Numbered from the stretch's first letter, positions 8,778 to 17,318 are shown. The stretch: DNA of 64,000 nt from Pseudomonas fluorescens (GCF_000967965.1 NZ_LACC01000015.1:1-64000), one strand, 5' to 3'. A program made the numbers and translations. Notes: a model not told the origin generated them from the letters alone.

Positions 8778-8928
8778 TTTCATTTCCCCTTTCGGGATTT
8801 CCCCTGCTCATCCGTCCTACCTAGATGCAGTCCTTTCGCGTAGGCAAAAGCCACGACTGGACCTTCAGGGCGCTCATCCCTGCGAAGCCCGCAGCCGAGC
8901 TGCCTCTCATCGAGCCAAGACCTCCAAC

Positions 8929-10131
8929 ATGTCAAAGAAGTCCCGTTCAAAAATCTGGTTCCTGGTCCATAGTTGGCTGGCATTGCCGATCTGGTTTTTC
9001 GTGCTGATCGTCTGTGTGACCGGAACCCTGGCCGTCATCAGCCAGGAGATCGTCTGGCTGGCCAACCCGCCAATGCGCGCCAGCCAGCCCTCGGACGATG
9101 CTCCGCTGCTCAGCTACCAGCAGGTCATCGAGGCCATCAACAGGGCCGAACCGCAGACCGTGGTGCAGAGCATCAGCCGCCCCGACGAGTCGCACTTCGC
9201 CCTGGATGTCGAAGTCAGCTACCCCGACGGGCGCTCGGTGGTGATTTATGTCAATCCGTACAGCGGCGTGATCCAGGGTGTCGCGCCGGAGTTCAACTTC
9301 CGCGCCTTCACCCGCGCCCTGCACGCTTGGTGGCTGGTGCCGTTCACCAATGGTTACAGTTGGGGCTGGTACCTGGTGTCGTTTCTCGGCTTGCCATTGC
9401 TGGCGTCGCTGATCACCGGGCTGGTGGTCTACAAACGCTTCTGGAAAGGCTTCTTCCGTCCGACCCTGCGCATTCGCCACGGCGCGCGGATTTTCTGGGG
9501 CGACTTTCACCGCTTGAGCGGCATCTGGTCGATCTGGTTCATCGCGGTGATTTCCGTCACCGGCACCTGGTTCCTGATCCAGGCATTGCTGTCCGATAAC
9601 CAGATTTCCATTTCCACGGAACAGATCATCCCGGCGATGTCCCGCGAAGCGGTGCCGCTGTCAGCCGATGGCTCGCCCCCACCGCGTATCGACCTTGATC
9701 GCGCGATTGAAATCGCCACCCAGGAAATCTCCGGGCTGGAGGCCAGTTTCGTCAGCCTGCCGGGTAATGCCTACAGCCACCTGGATGTCGGCGGACGCGG
9801 TTGGTATCCCTTGATGTTCCAGACCGCCACCATCAACCCGTACAACGGCGAAATCGCCGCCTCGCGCCTGATCTCGGACCGTTCGGCCCTGGAGTTCGTC
9901 ACCGAGTCCATGCGCCCGCTGCACACCGGCGATTTCGGCGGACTGTGGATCAAGCTGATCTGGGCATTCTTCGGCCTTTTGCTGAGCATGATGGTGCTCA
10001 GCGGCCTGCTGATCTGGACCAAGCGCACGGCGCTGGCCACGGCCAATGCCTTCAAACGCAACAACAAGAAACAGCTCGACACCGCGATACAACCGGCCAC
10101 GAATAACGAAGTGTCGGGGGTCGAACTGTGA
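8929..10131 (+). CDS. fpvG: inner-membrane ferripyoverdine reductase FpvG (PepSY-TM)
   Basis: A 400-residue PepSY-associated transmembrane protein. Helices lie near residues 15-37 (WLALPIWFFVLIVCVTGTLAVIS), 145-168, 200-220 (IWSIWFIAVISVTGTWFLI) and 340-365. In P. aeruginosa FpvG is the inner-membrane reductase that reduces ferripyoverdine iron in the periplasm. The identification rests on the complete eight-gene order that follows, which matches fpvGHJKCDEF. Histidines in the helices (for example FHRLSGIW and RALHAWW) could bind heme or flavin. Its stop overlaps the next start as GTGA. The RBS is weak. Confidence 0.88.
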   Translation: MSKKSRSKIWFLVHSWLALPIWFFVLIVCVTGTLAVISQEIVWLANPPMRASQPSDDAPLLSYQQVIEAINRAEPQTVVQSISRPDESHFALDVEVSYPDGRSVVIYVNPYSGVIQGVAPEFNFRAFTRALHAWWLVPFTNGYSWGWYLVSFLGLPLLASLITGLVVYKRFWKGFFRPTLRIRHGARIFWGDFHRLSGIWSIWFIAVISVTGTWFLIQALLSDNQISISTEQIIPAMSREAVPLSADGSPPPRIDLDRAIEIATQEISGLEASFVSLPGNAYSHLDVGGRGWYPLMFQTATINPYNGEIAASRLISDRSALEFVTESMRPLHTGDFGGLWIKLIWAFFGLLLSMMVLSGLLIWTKRTALATANAFKRNNKKQLDTAIQPATNNEVSGVEL

Positions 10132-10670
10132 GCAAAGACATTGCAGCCCCGCAACCCTCGCGCCTGAGTCTGTTCTGGCACAAATGGCGCTTTCACCTGA
10201 ACGTCCTGTTGCTGCTGATTCCACTTGGTTTCATGCCCAAGTACTTTGCCGACGAGGCATTGATGCGCGGCGACAGTGGCCTTGGCGAACGGGAAGTCGG
10301 CGAAGTCCGGGTCGGTCCCTGGAGCCTGCGCCTGGCGGAATTGCGCAATTCAGCCCCGATGCTCGAAGGCCCCGCCGGCTACATGAAGGGTTTCAACGCC
10401 GCGCTGTGCGAGGCCTGTATCGGCCAGGTCAAGGCCACTTACCTGCGCATCGGCAAGCCCCGCAGCCTGCGCGCCGCCGGGGTGATTTTCTTCGGCGCCC
10501 CGTACCGCATGGGCGCTTCGCTGCCCGTCCCGGAAAAGACCACGGCCGACGCCGAACTGTGGATCACCATGGAAGGCTGGGACGGCGCCATGCATCAGGC
10601 ATCCATTCCTTTGAGCCAGGCCTCCCCCGCCACCATCGCCTGGTTGAACAAACAAGGAGGCAAACCATGA
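10128..10670 (+). CDS. fpvH: FpvH, ferripyoverdine reduction accessory protein
   Basis: A 180-residue protein with one hydrophobic segment near residues 22-42 (FHLNVLLLLIPLGFMPKYF) and the remainder presumably periplasmic. It starts at GTG 10128, overlapping the fpvG stop by 4 bases. The pair CEAC near residues 100-103 (AALCEACIGQVKATYLRIGKP) is a possible metal-binding or redox site. In P. aeruginosa FpvH works with FpvG, J and K in iron release, with no fully defined individual role. Named by operon position and size. Confidence 0.82.
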   Translation: MSKDIAAPQPSRLSLFWHKWRFHLNVLLLLIPLGFMPKYFADEALMRGDSGLGEREVGEVRVGPWSLRLAELRNSAPMLEGPAGYMKGFNAALCEACIGQVKATYLRIGKPRSLRAAGVIFFGAPYRMGASLPVPEKTTADAELWITMEGWDGAMHQASIPLSQASPATIAWLNKQGGKP

Positions 10671-10996
10671 TCAACCCTCTTCGCCCGCTCAACACCCTGT
10701 TGCTGGTGCTCTGCGCCGGCTTCAGCCCCAGCGCCCTGGCCCACAACCCGATGTGCGAATGCAAGGCCATCGACGCGGAGCAGATCAAGTGCACCGGCGG
10801 TTTTTCCGACGGCAGCGGCGCTCCGGGCGTGACCCTCGATGTGATCGGCTACGACGAAACCATCCTGGTGCCGGGCAAGCTCGGGCCTGATTCGACCCTG
10901 ACCTTCAAGAAGCCCGGCACCGAGTTCTATGTGCTGTTCGATGCCGGTCCCGGTCACGTCGTGGAAATAGACCAAGCGGACATCGAGGCACCATGA
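10667..10996 (+). CDS. fpvJ: FpvJ, small periplasmic iron-release protein
   Basis: A 109-residue exported protein. ATG 10667 overlaps the fpvH stop (ATGA) after AAGGAGG. A signal peptide, MINPLRPLNTLLLVLCAGFSPSALA, ends near residue 25. The mature part opens HNPMCECKAIDAEQIKCTGGFSDG, giving a C-x-C plus one more cysteine, which could bind metal. Named by position in the conserved fpvGHJK block. A much longer in-frame reading starting inside fpvG is not the gene. Confidence 0.82.
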   Translation: MINPLRPLNTLLLVLCAGFSPSALAHNPMCECKAIDAEQIKCTGGFSDGSGAPGVTLDVIGYDETILVPGKLGPDSTLTFKKPGTEFYVLFDAGPGHVVEIDQADIEAP

Positions 10997-11565
10997 GCAC
11001 TCCAACGACCCAAGTCGTGCGCCCGGCCGGTGCCGGTCACGAAACCCTCTACGTTCTGCTGTTGTGCCTGATGATCTTGACGGTGGCCGGCTCGGTGGTG
11101 CTCTGGCGCGGTGAGTCCCTTGAGGTGAGCAGCGTCAGCAGCCATCAACTGGATGCGCGCCGTGACCTCAGTGCATCCGAGCAAGGTATCTATGCCGATC
11201 TGCGGGTGACGCTGGACGAGATCCATTTGCTGCGCCAGGAGCAGCAAACGTTGCCGACTCCCGAGGCCCTCGCCGAGGAAGGTTTTGCCCCGTTTGCCCA
11301 GGATGCCAGCTCCGTCAGCCGGGGCGGCCATGCCTGGCAATTGCTCGACGCCAAGGCCTATTTCGGCCAGAGCCAGACGCCGACGGTCACCGGTTCATTC
11401 CTGATGCGTCTGGCCGCAGCCAATGGTGCACCGGACATCTGGCTCAACCGCGCCAGCACGCTCACGGCACCGGCCGACCTCAGCGACGTCGCGCTCGAAA
11501 GCGCCGGCTGGCAGCAGGTCGTCGCGCAATTCGATGCCGGCGTGACCCGCCAGCACCGGCACTGA
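10993..11565 (+). CDS. fpvK: FpvK, membrane-anchored iron-release protein
   Basis: A 190-residue protein with a single N-terminal membrane segment near residues 18-38 (TLYVLLLCLMILTVAGSVVLW) and a soluble, probably periplasmic domain. It overlaps fpvJ by ATGA. The C-terminus is histidine-rich at the very end (VTRQHRH). In P. aeruginosa FpvK belongs to the four-protein inner-membrane set that assists ferripyoverdine reduction. Individual function is not established here. Confidence 0.8.
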   Translation: MSTPTTQVVRPAGAGHETLYVLLLCLMILTVAGSVVLWRGESLEVSSVSSHQLDARRDLSASEQGIYADLRVTLDEIHLLRQEQQTLPTPEALAEEGFAPFAQDASSVSRGGHAWQLLDAKAYFGQSQTPTVTGSFLMRLAAANGAPDIWLNRASTLTAPADLSDVALESAGWQQVVAQFDAGVTRQHRH

Positions 11566-11600
11566 ACCCTCGCCTTTTTCCGAGAGAAGACCGCTTTCCC

Positions 11601-12527
11601 ATGCCCAATTCATCTCACCGTTGTTTTTTGCGCCTGCTGCTGGTCGGCTTGTTCGCCTGCCTGTTGCCATCACTGGCCAGCGCCGACGAAGCCAAGCGTC
11701 TGCGCATCGGCATCACCCTGCATCCTTACTACAGCTACGTGGCGAACATCGTCGGCGACAAGGCCGAGGTGGTGCCGCTGATTCCGGCCGGTTTCAACCC
11801 GCATGCCTACGAGCCCCGCGCCGAAGACATCAAGCGCATCAGCGGGCTGGACGTGATCGTGCTCAACGGTGTCGGCCATGACGATTTCGCCGACCGCATG
11901 ATCGCCGCCAGCGAAACCCCAAAGGTCCCGGTGATCGAAGCCAACGAAAACGTACCGCTGCTGGCCGCCACCGGCGTGGCAGCACGCGGTGCCGGTAAAG
12001 TGGTGAACCCGCACACCTTCCTGTCGATCAGCGCCTCGATCGCCCAGGTCAACAACATCGCCCGGGAGCTGGGCAAGCTCGACCCGGCCAACGCCAGGAC
12101 CTATACCGAAAACGCCCGCGCCTACGGCAAGCGCCTGCGCAAGATGCGCGCCGACGCCCTGGCCAAACTGACCCAGGCACCGAACGCCGAACTGCGGGTG
12201 GCCACCGTGCACGCGGCCTACGACTACCTGTTGCGTGAGTTCGGCCTGGAAGTGACAGCTGTGGTCGAGCCAGCCCACGGTATCGAGCCAAGCCCGAGCC
12301 AGCTGAAAAAAACCATCGATCAACTGCGTGAGCTGGACGTGAAGGTGATCTTCTCGGAGATGGATTTTCCTTCCACTTACGTCGACACCATCCAGCGCGA
12401 GTCCGGGGTGAAGCTGTATCCGCTGTCGCACATATCCTACGGCGAATACACCGCCGACAAGTACGAAAAGGAAATGACCGGCAACCTCAATACCGTGGTG
12501 CGGGCGATTCAGGAGTCGGGGGCATGA
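11601..12527 (+). CDS. fpvC: FpvC, periplasmic metal-binding protein (ZnuA/cluster A-I type)
   Basis: A 308-residue periplasmic solute-binding protein of the metal ABC family. The N-terminus is a signal peptide ending SLASA near residue 27. Likely metal ligands are in ITLHPYYSY, IPAGFNPHAYEPRAEDI, ATVHAAYDY and the late SEMDFPSTY. FpvC and FpvF of P. aeruginosa bind apo-pyoverdine and iron in the periplasm. The gene starts 35 bases after fpvK and ends overlapping the ATGA at which the fpvD frame opens. Two distinct binding proteins in one ABC operon (here and at 14269) is a family feature. Confidence 0.87.
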   Translation: MPNSSHRCFLRLLLVGLFACLLPSLASADEAKRLRIGITLHPYYSYVANIVGDKAEVVPLIPAGFNPHAYEPRAEDIKRISGLDVIVLNGVGHDDFADRMIAASETPKVPVIEANENVPLLAATGVAARGAGKVVNPHTFLSISASIAQVNNIARELGKLDPANARTYTENARAYGKRLRKMRADALAKLTQAPNAELRVATVHAAYDYLLREFGLEVTAVVEPAHGIEPSPSQLKKTIDQLRELDVKVIFSEMDFPSTYVDTIQRESGVKLYPLSHISYGEYTADKYEKEMTGNLNTVVRAIQESGA

Positions 12528-13369
12528 CATCGAAGGAAACCATCCTGGCCGATGCAGAATCCCCTGTGGGAGAGAGCCTGCTCGCGAAGGCGTCCAGTCA
12601 GTCAATATCATCGTTGACTGACACACCGCTATCGCGAGCAAGCTCGCTCCTACAGAGTTCGGGGCCGATGCTGGATTTTGCTGACGTCAGCCTGGCCCTT
12701 GGCCGCACGACGATCCTCGACCAGGTGACCTTCAAGGTCCGCCCCGGCAGTGTGCATGCACTGGTCGGCCCCAACGGCGGCGGCAAGAGCTCGCTGATCA
12801 AGACCCTGCTCGGGCAAATGCCGCACCAGGGTCGTTTGAGCCTGCAATGGCCCGCCGGGCCGGGGACCATCGGCTATGTGCCACAGGCGCTGGAGTTCGA
12901 CCGGGGCTTGCCGATGACCGTCGAGGATTTCATGGCCGCCATGTGCCAGCGTCGCCCGGCCTTTCTCGGCTTGAGCAAACACTACGCGCCAGCGATTGGC
13001 GAGGCGCTGGAGTGGGTCGGCATGCAGGACAAACGCAAGCGCCGCATGGGCGCGCTGTCCGGTGGCGAACGGCAACGGGTGTTGCTGGCCCAAGGGCTGA
13101 TTCCGCCTCCGCAATTGCTGGTGCTCGACGAACCGATGTCCGCCCTCGATGAGGCCGGCATCCAGGTGTTCGAACGCTTGCTCGGCGACTGGCGAGCGGC
13201 GGGCATTACCGTGCTGTGGATCGAGCACGACCTGGAAGCGGTCGGGCGCCTGGCCGATCACGTCACCGGGCTCAATCGCCGGGTGCTGTTCGACGCCACG
13301 CCGCAACAGGCGCTGACACCGGAGCGTCTGTTGACGCTGTTCTCGACTCACCCACGGAGCCCTGCCTGA
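12524..13369 (+). CDS. fpvD: FpvD, ABC transporter ATPase with a REPIN in its 5' end
   Basis: ATP-binding subunit of the FpvCDEF iron transporter. Walker A is GPNGGGKSS, signature LSGGERQRVLLAQGL, Walker B LLVLDEPMSALD and the switch WIEHD. The frame opens at ATG 12524, overlapping the fpvC stop. Residues 14-47 are encoded by a REP doublet (12563-12656), giving VGESLLAKASS...TPLSRASSLL. The conserved protein begins at Met49 (12668, MLDFADVSLALGR). Either the product carries a 48-residue REP-encoded leader or translation starts at 12668, which lacks a good RBS. Full reading is 281 residues, short form 233. Confidence 0.85.
   Translation: MTSKETILADAESPVGESLLAKASSQSISSLTDTPLSRASSLLQSSGPMLDFADVSLALGRTTILDQVTFKVRPGSVHALVGPNGGGKSSLIKTLLGQMPHQGRLSLQWPAGPGTIGYVPQALEFDRGLPMTVEDFMAAMCQRRPAFLGLSKHYAPAIGEALEWVGMQDKRKRRMGALSGGERQRVLLAQGLIPPPQLLVLDEPMSALDEAGIQVFERLLGDWRAAGITVLWIEHDLEAVGRLADHVTGLNRRVLFDATPQQALTPERLLTLFSTHPRSPA
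12563..12656. repeat. REPIN (REP doublet) inside the fpvD reading frame
   Basis: Two oppositely oriented REP cores flank a 40-base spacer: CCTGTGGGAGAGAGCCTGCTCGCGAAGG on the left and ATCGCGAGCAAGCTCGCTCC on the right. The inserted length keeps the reading frame open from 12524 into fpvD. The left core has GGGAGAGAG instead of GGGAGCGAG, a one-base change in the stem. Confidence 0.9.
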
Positions 13370-14268
13370 TGAGTTACGAAGCTTTTCGCCTGATGGTCCA
13401 GGGCTGGGCGTCGTCGGGTTATCTGCCCGAGGCGCTGGCCTATGGGTTCGTGGTCAACGCCTTGATCGCCGGACTGCTGATCGGCCCGGTGCTGGGTGGC
13501 CTGGGCACGCTGGTGGTGGTCAAGCGCTTCGCGTTTTTCTCCGAGGCGGTCGGTCATGCTGCGCTGACCGGCGTGGCCATCGGCATCCTGCTCGGCGAAC
13601 CCTACACCGGGCCTTACGGCAGCCTGTTCGGCTACTGCCTGCTGTTCGGCATCCTGCTCAATTACCTGCGCAACCGCACCGGCCTGGCGCCGGACACCTT
13701 GATCGGTGTGTTTCTGTCGGTGTCGCTCGCCCTGGGCGCGAGCCTGCTGCTGATTCTGGCAGGCAAAATCAACGTGCACATTCTGGAAAACGTACTGTTT
13801 GGCTCGGTGCTGACGGTCAACGGCAATGACCTGCTGGTGCTGGCCATCGTCGGTTCGCTGGTCATGGCCCTGGCCTTGCCTTTGTACAACCGCATCATGC
13901 TCGCCAGTTTCAATCCGCAACTGGCGGCGGTACGCGGGGTGGCGGTGAAAACCCTGGATTATCTGTTCGTGATTCTGGTGACGCTGATCACCGTCGCCGC
14001 CGTGAAGGTTATCGGCGCGATTCTGGTGGGCGCCCTGCTGGTGATTCCGGCCGCCGCGGCACGCCTGCTCAGCCAATCGCTGAAGGGCTTTTTCTGGTGC
14101 TCGGTACTGATCGCCACCGTCAGCACCCTGTGCGGGATTCTCGCGCCGATCGTCTTCGACCTGCCGATCCCGTCCGGTGCCGCGATCATCCTCGTGGCCG
14201 GCATCGCCTTCGCCCTGGCCGCCTTCGCGCGCGGCGTCGTCCCCAGCCTGAAAGGGAACCTTGGATAA
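13369..14268 (+). CDS. fpvE: FpvE, ABC transporter permease
   Basis: A 299-residue membrane permease of the ZnuB/FecCD-like metal ABC-3 family. It starts at ATG 13369, sharing one base with the fpvD stop (TGATG). About eight hydrophobic segments are visible, including GLLIGPVLGGLGTLVVVKRFAFFSEAVGHAALTGVAIG near residues 37-74 and VKVIGAILVGALLVIPAAAARLL near 205-227, both ABC-3 signatures. It forms the membrane channel for FpvD. A longer in-frame reading to 13216 lies within fpvD and is not used. Confidence 0.88.
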   Translation: MSYEAFRLMVQGWASSGYLPEALAYGFVVNALIAGLLIGPVLGGLGTLVVVKRFAFFSEAVGHAALTGVAIGILLGEPYTGPYGSLFGYCLLFGILLNYLRNRTGLAPDTLIGVFLSVSLALGASLLLILAGKINVHILENVLFGSVLTVNGNDLLVLAIVGSLVMALALPLYNRIMLASFNPQLAAVRGVAVKTLDYLFVILVTLITVAAVKVIGAILVGALLVIPAAAARLLSQSLKGFFWCSVLIATVSTLCGILAPIVFDLPIPSGAAIILVAGIAFALAAFARGVVPSLKGNLG

Positions 14269-15171
14269 ATGACTTTTTCACTGCGCCAACTGACCCTCGC
14301 CGTCGCCCTGTGCGGGCTGGCGACAACGACCATGGCCGCCGACAACGGCAAACCGCTGCGTGTACTGGCCTCCTTGCCGATTACTTATGGGCTGGGTGAA
14401 GTCTTGCTCAAGGGCACCGATGTCAGACTCGAACGCGCCGCGCCGGCCAACCTGCCCGGCAGCCGCCAGACCGCCTACTTCACCGGCCGTGGTGCCCCGG
14501 CGCTGGCCAAGCTGGCGAACGATGCCGATGCGGTGATCGGCCTGCGCTCACTGTGGCCGGATGACCCGCTTTACCCGATCTCCCGGCGCAGCAACATCCG
14601 CATCGTCGAAGTCGACGCCGCCCGCCCGTTGGACGGCGCCCTGCCCGGCATAGCCGTACAGCCCGACAACAAGGTCGACGGGCTGAACAGTCAGCCGTGG
14701 TTCTCCAGCAATAACATGGGGCGCATGGCCGATGTAATGGCGGCGGACCTGGTGCGCCTGGCCCCCGAGGCCAAGCCGAAAATCGACGCCAACCTGGCAG
14801 CGCTCAAGCAGCGTTTGCTCAAGCTCAGTGCCGCCAGCGAGGCGCGGCTGGCCAATGCGGACAACCTCAGTGTGATGAGCCTGAGCGATCACTTCGGCTA
14901 CCTGATCGGCAGTCTCAATCTGGAATTGATCGGCCTGGACCCACGCGCCGATGCCGAGTGGACACCGGAGGCGCTAAAGCAGTTGGGCACAACCCTCAAG
15001 GACAATGACGTGGCGGTGGTGCTGCATCACCGGCAGCCGTCAGATTCGCTGAAAGCGGTGATTGCCGGGTCGGGTAGCCGGTTGGTGGTGTTGAGTACCG
15101 ATGCCGAGGATCCGGTGGCGGAGCTGGAGGGGAATGTGGATCTGGTCATCAAGGGGCTTAGTGGCGTGTAA
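14269..15171 (+). CDS. fpvF: FpvF, second periplasmic metal-binding protein
   Basis: A 300-residue periplasmic binding protein. The signal peptide MTFSLRQLTLAVALCGLATTTMA is cleaved before ADN. Likely ligand-bearing regions are ASLPITYGLGEVL, MSLSDHFGYLIG and VVLHHRQPSD. It begins immediately after the fpvE stop. In P. aeruginosa FpvF binds pyoverdine and interacts with FpvC. It is the last gene of the operon; a REPIN and a terminator hairpin follow. Confidence 0.85.
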   Translation: MTFSLRQLTLAVALCGLATTTMAADNGKPLRVLASLPITYGLGEVLLKGTDVRLERAAPANLPGSRQTAYFTGRGAPALAKLANDADAVIGLRSLWPDDPLYPISRRSNIRIVEVDAARPLDGALPGIAVQPDNKVDGLNSQPWFSSNNMGRMADVMAADLVRLAPEAKPKIDANLAALKQRLLKLSAASEARLANADNLSVMSLSDHFGYLIGSLNLELIGLDPRADAEWTPEALKQLGTTLKDNDVAVVLHHRQPSDSLKAVIAGSGSRLVVLSTDAEDPVAELEGNVDLVIKGLSGV

Positions 15172-15195
15172 CCTCAGTTGGACCGCGTTATCGTT

Positions 15196-15263
15196 CTTCG
15201 CGAGCAAGCCCGCTCCCACATTGGAAATGCGGTCCCCTGTGGGAGCGGGCTTGCTCGCGAAGG
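15196..15263. repeat. REPIN after fpvF
   Basis: A perfect 24-base inverted repeat, arms 15197-15220 and 15238-15261, is made of two fluorescens REP cores (GAGCGGGCTTGCTCGCG form) around a 17-base spacer. This is the most symmetrical REPIN in the window. Confidence 0.9.
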
Positions 15264-15295
15264 CGGCCTTACAGACAACACAAACTCCAGACCTG

Positions 15296-15336
15296 AAAAA
15301 GCCCGCCGACTGTTACCAGTCCAGCGGGCTTCTTTT
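15296..15336. terminator. bidirectional terminator between fpvF and mbtH
   Basis: The stem AGCCCGC (15300-15306) with GCGGGCT (15324-15330) extends inward through GACTG/CAGTC. It is flanked by an A run on the left and TTCTTTT on the right, so it can end both convergent transcripts. Confidence 0.75.
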
Positions 15337-15347
15337 GGCGTGACGGA

Positions 15348-15575
15348 TCAGTGCGCCAAAGCCGCCGGCTCGTCCATTTTCTGCCGCAGGCTCAACGGAC
15401 GCATGTCGGTCCAGGTCTCTTCAATATAAGCCAGGCATTCCTTTTTCAGCCCGCTTTTGCCCACGGTGCGCCAGCCTTGTGGCACGGCTTTGTAGTCGGG
15501 CCAGATCGAGTATTGCTCTTCGTGGTTGACCACGACCTGAAAGAGGATGTCCTCGCGGTCGAATACTGATGTCAT
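15348..15575 (-). CDS. MbtH-like protein of the pyoverdine cluster
   Basis: A 75-residue MbtH family protein. It shows the family residues [19 protein letters not shown] and the C-terminal [17 protein letters not shown]. MbtH proteins bind NRPS adenylation domains and raise their activity or solubility. It corresponds by position to P. aeruginosa PA2412, beside pvdH. It has its own perfect PvdS promoter in the 81-base gap after pvdH (15636-15659), so it can be transcribed independently of pvdH. Confidence 0.92.
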   Translation of the reverse strand: MTSVFDREDILFQVVVNHEEQYSIWPDYKAVPQGWRTVGKSGLKKECLAYIEETWTDMRPLSLRQKMDEPAALAH

Positions 15576-15635
15576 GGTGTCTCTCCATCGTTTTCGGGCG
15601 GGCTGCGCTGTGTGCGCAGCCGCTATGTAGAAAGA

Positions 15636-15659
15636 ACGTTCCGCAGGGCGGAAAATTTA
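15636..15659 (-). promoter_or_regulatory. PvdS (iron-starvation) promoter for mbtH
   Basis: On the minus strand the sequence reads TAAAT-N16-CGT exactly, the PvdS -35/-10 consensus. The TAAAT (plus-strand ATTTA at 15655-15659) overlaps the stop codon of pvdH. It lies 61 bases from the mbtH start. Confidence 0.85.
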
Positions 15660-17057
15660 AGGATTGGCAGTGGCGGCGACCAGGGCCCGGCCGAAGATTT
15701 CGGCCACGCGATCGATCTGCACAGCGGTAATCACTAATGGCGGCAGGAAGCGCACCACCGCGCCATGGCGACCACCGAGCTCCAGGATCAAGCCACGCTT
15801 GAGGCATTCGCGCTGCAGCAGGGGTGCCAGGCGGGCGAAGGCCGGCGGATGGCCTTGGGCATCCAGTGCGCCGGTCGGGTCGACCAGTTCGATGCCGAGC
15901 ATCAAGCCACGCCCGCGAATGTCACCCAGTTGCGGGAAGTCCCGCTGCAGGATGCGCAGGTGCTCGGCCAGGCGCTCGCCCATCGCGGCGGCATGCTCGC
16001 AGACCTTGTGCTCCACCAGATAACGCATCACCGCGGAACCGGCGGCCATGGCCATCTGATTGCCACGGAACGTCCCGGCATGGGCGCCCGGCAGCCAGGT
16101 GTCGAGCCAGTCGCGATAGACCACGACCGCCAGCGGCAGACTGCCGCCGATGGCCTTGGACATCACCACGACATCGGGAATGATCCCGGCATGCTCGAAG
16201 GCGAACATCTTGCCGGTGCGAGCGAAGCCACTCTGGATTTCATCGACGATCAGCGCGACACCAGCCGCTTCGGTGATCCGCCGCACACCGCGCAACCAGT
16301 CCAGATCCGCCGGGATCACCCCGCCCTCGCCCTGCACCACTTCCACGATCACCGCCGCCGGCAATTGCACGCCAGCCTCGGGATCATTGAGCAGGTTTTC
16401 CAGGTAACTCAGGTTGGCTTTCACCCCTTGCGCGCCGCCGAGCCCGAACGGGCAGCGGTAATCGTAAGGGTACGGCATGAACTGCACGCCGCTGCCGAGC
16501 AAGGCACCCAGGGGCTTTTTCGGCCCCAGGCTGCCCATCAGGCTCAACGCGCCCTGACTCATGCCGTGATAACCACCCTGGAAAGACAGCACGGTGCTGC
16601 GACCAGTGGCGGTACGCACCAGTTTCAGTGCTGCTTCCACGGCGTCGGTGCCGGTCGGGCCGCAGAACTGGATCTTCGCTTCAGCGGCCAGGGCTGCTGG
16701 CAGCAAGCCGAACAAGTCCTGGACAAACCGGTCCTTGACCGGCGTGGTCAGGTCGAGGGTATGCAGCGGCAGTTCATCGGCCAGCACTTGCTGGATGGCT
16801 TCGATCACCACCGGGTGATTGTGTCCCAGGGCCAGGGTCCCGGCTCCGGCCAGGCAATCGATGAAGGTTCGACCTTCGACGTCTTCGACATACAGGCCCC
16901 TGGCGCGCTTGAGTGCCAGGGGAATGCGCCGTGGATAGCTGCGGGCGTTGGATTCCTGCCGGCTCTGACGGGCCAACAGCGGCGATTCGTTGAATTGATA
17001 AAGCGTCTCGGCGGGCGTCGCCGGCTGCTCTTCGATAAGGCTGGTAGCGACTGACAT
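15657..17057 (-). CDS. pvdH: PvdH, L-2,4-diaminobutyrate:2-oxoglutarate aminotransferase
   Basis: A 466-residue class-III PLP aminotransferase making 2,4-diaminobutyrate from aspartate semialdehyde and glutamate, the precursor used by the last PvdL module. Motifs include FCGPTGTDAVEAALKLVRTATG, SFQGGYHGMSQGAL, IVDEIQSGFARTG and the PLP lysine in VVMSKAIGGSLPLA. ATG 17057 is chosen because GAGGGG precedes it; the frame runs 12 codons further up to 17093 without an RBS. A perfect PvdS promoter lies about 100 bases upstream. Gene order pvdH-mbtH matches P. aeruginosa. Confidence 0.92.
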   Translation of the reverse strand: MSVATSLIEEQPATPAETLYQFNESPLLARQSRQESNARSYPRRIPLALKRARGLYVEDVEGRTFIDCLAGAGTLALGHNHPVVIEAIQQVLADELPLHTLDLTTPVKDRFVQDLFGLLPAALAAEAKIQFCGPTGTDAVEAALKLVRTATGRSTVLSFQGGYHGMSQGALSLMGSLGPKKPLGALLGSGVQFMPYPYDYRCPFGLGGAQGVKANLSYLENLLNDPEAGVQLPAAVIVEVVQGEGGVIPADLDWLRGVRRITEAAGVALIVDEIQSGFARTGKMFAFEHAGIIPDVVVMSKAIGGSLPLAVVVYRDWLDTWLPGAHAGTFRGNQMAMAAGSAVMRYLVEHKVCEHAAAMGERLAEHLRILQRDFPQLGDIRGRGLMLGIELVDPTGALDAQGHPPAFARLAPLLQRECLKRGLILELGGRHGAVVRFLPPLVITAVQIDRVAEIFGRALVAATANP

Positions 17058-17160
17058 CTCTCGACCCCTCAATACGCTGCTGATAGTGACCAAAACTGCA
17101 CACCGGGCAGGTGCGCGGTCCGGTCACGGGGCGCACTTGTCAGGTTTTCCTGTTCTGGAA

Positions 17161-17184
17161 ACGCATCAGCGCTGGAAGGATTTA
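17161..17184 (-). promoter_or_regulatory. PvdS promoter for pvdH
   Basis: Minus strand TAAAT-N16-CGT, an exact match to the PvdS element (plus-strand ATTTA at 17180-17184, ACG at 17161-17163). It lies 104 bases from the chosen pvdH start, leaving a leader of roughly 90 bases. Confidence 0.85.
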
Positions 17185-17228
17185 GGCGGATGGAGAGAAG
17201 TTACAGTCGACGGCAAACACAGTTCCCC

Positions 17229-17318
17229 GGTGGGAGCGAGCCTGCTCGCGAAAGCGGTGTATCAGGCAACATTGATGTCGACTGACACGACGCCATCGCG
17301 AGCAAGCTCGCTCCCACA
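17229..17318. repeat. REPIN between pvdH and dsbS
   Basis: Two oppositely oriented REP cores, GTGGGAGCGAGCCTGCTCGCG (17230-17250) and its partner ending CTCCCACA at 17318, are separated by about 45 bases. It lies just past the 3' end of the sensor kinase gene. Confidence 0.9.

Noticed and set aside
12544..12668. REP-derived residues as a true FpvD domain or signal
   Set aside because: They are translations of a mobile repeat found elsewhere in the window; treated as an insertion, not a domain.
15196..15263. Repeated palindromes as a CRISPR array
   Set aside because: Units are opposed pairs scattered over tens of kilobases between genes, not regularly spaced direct repeats with spacers.
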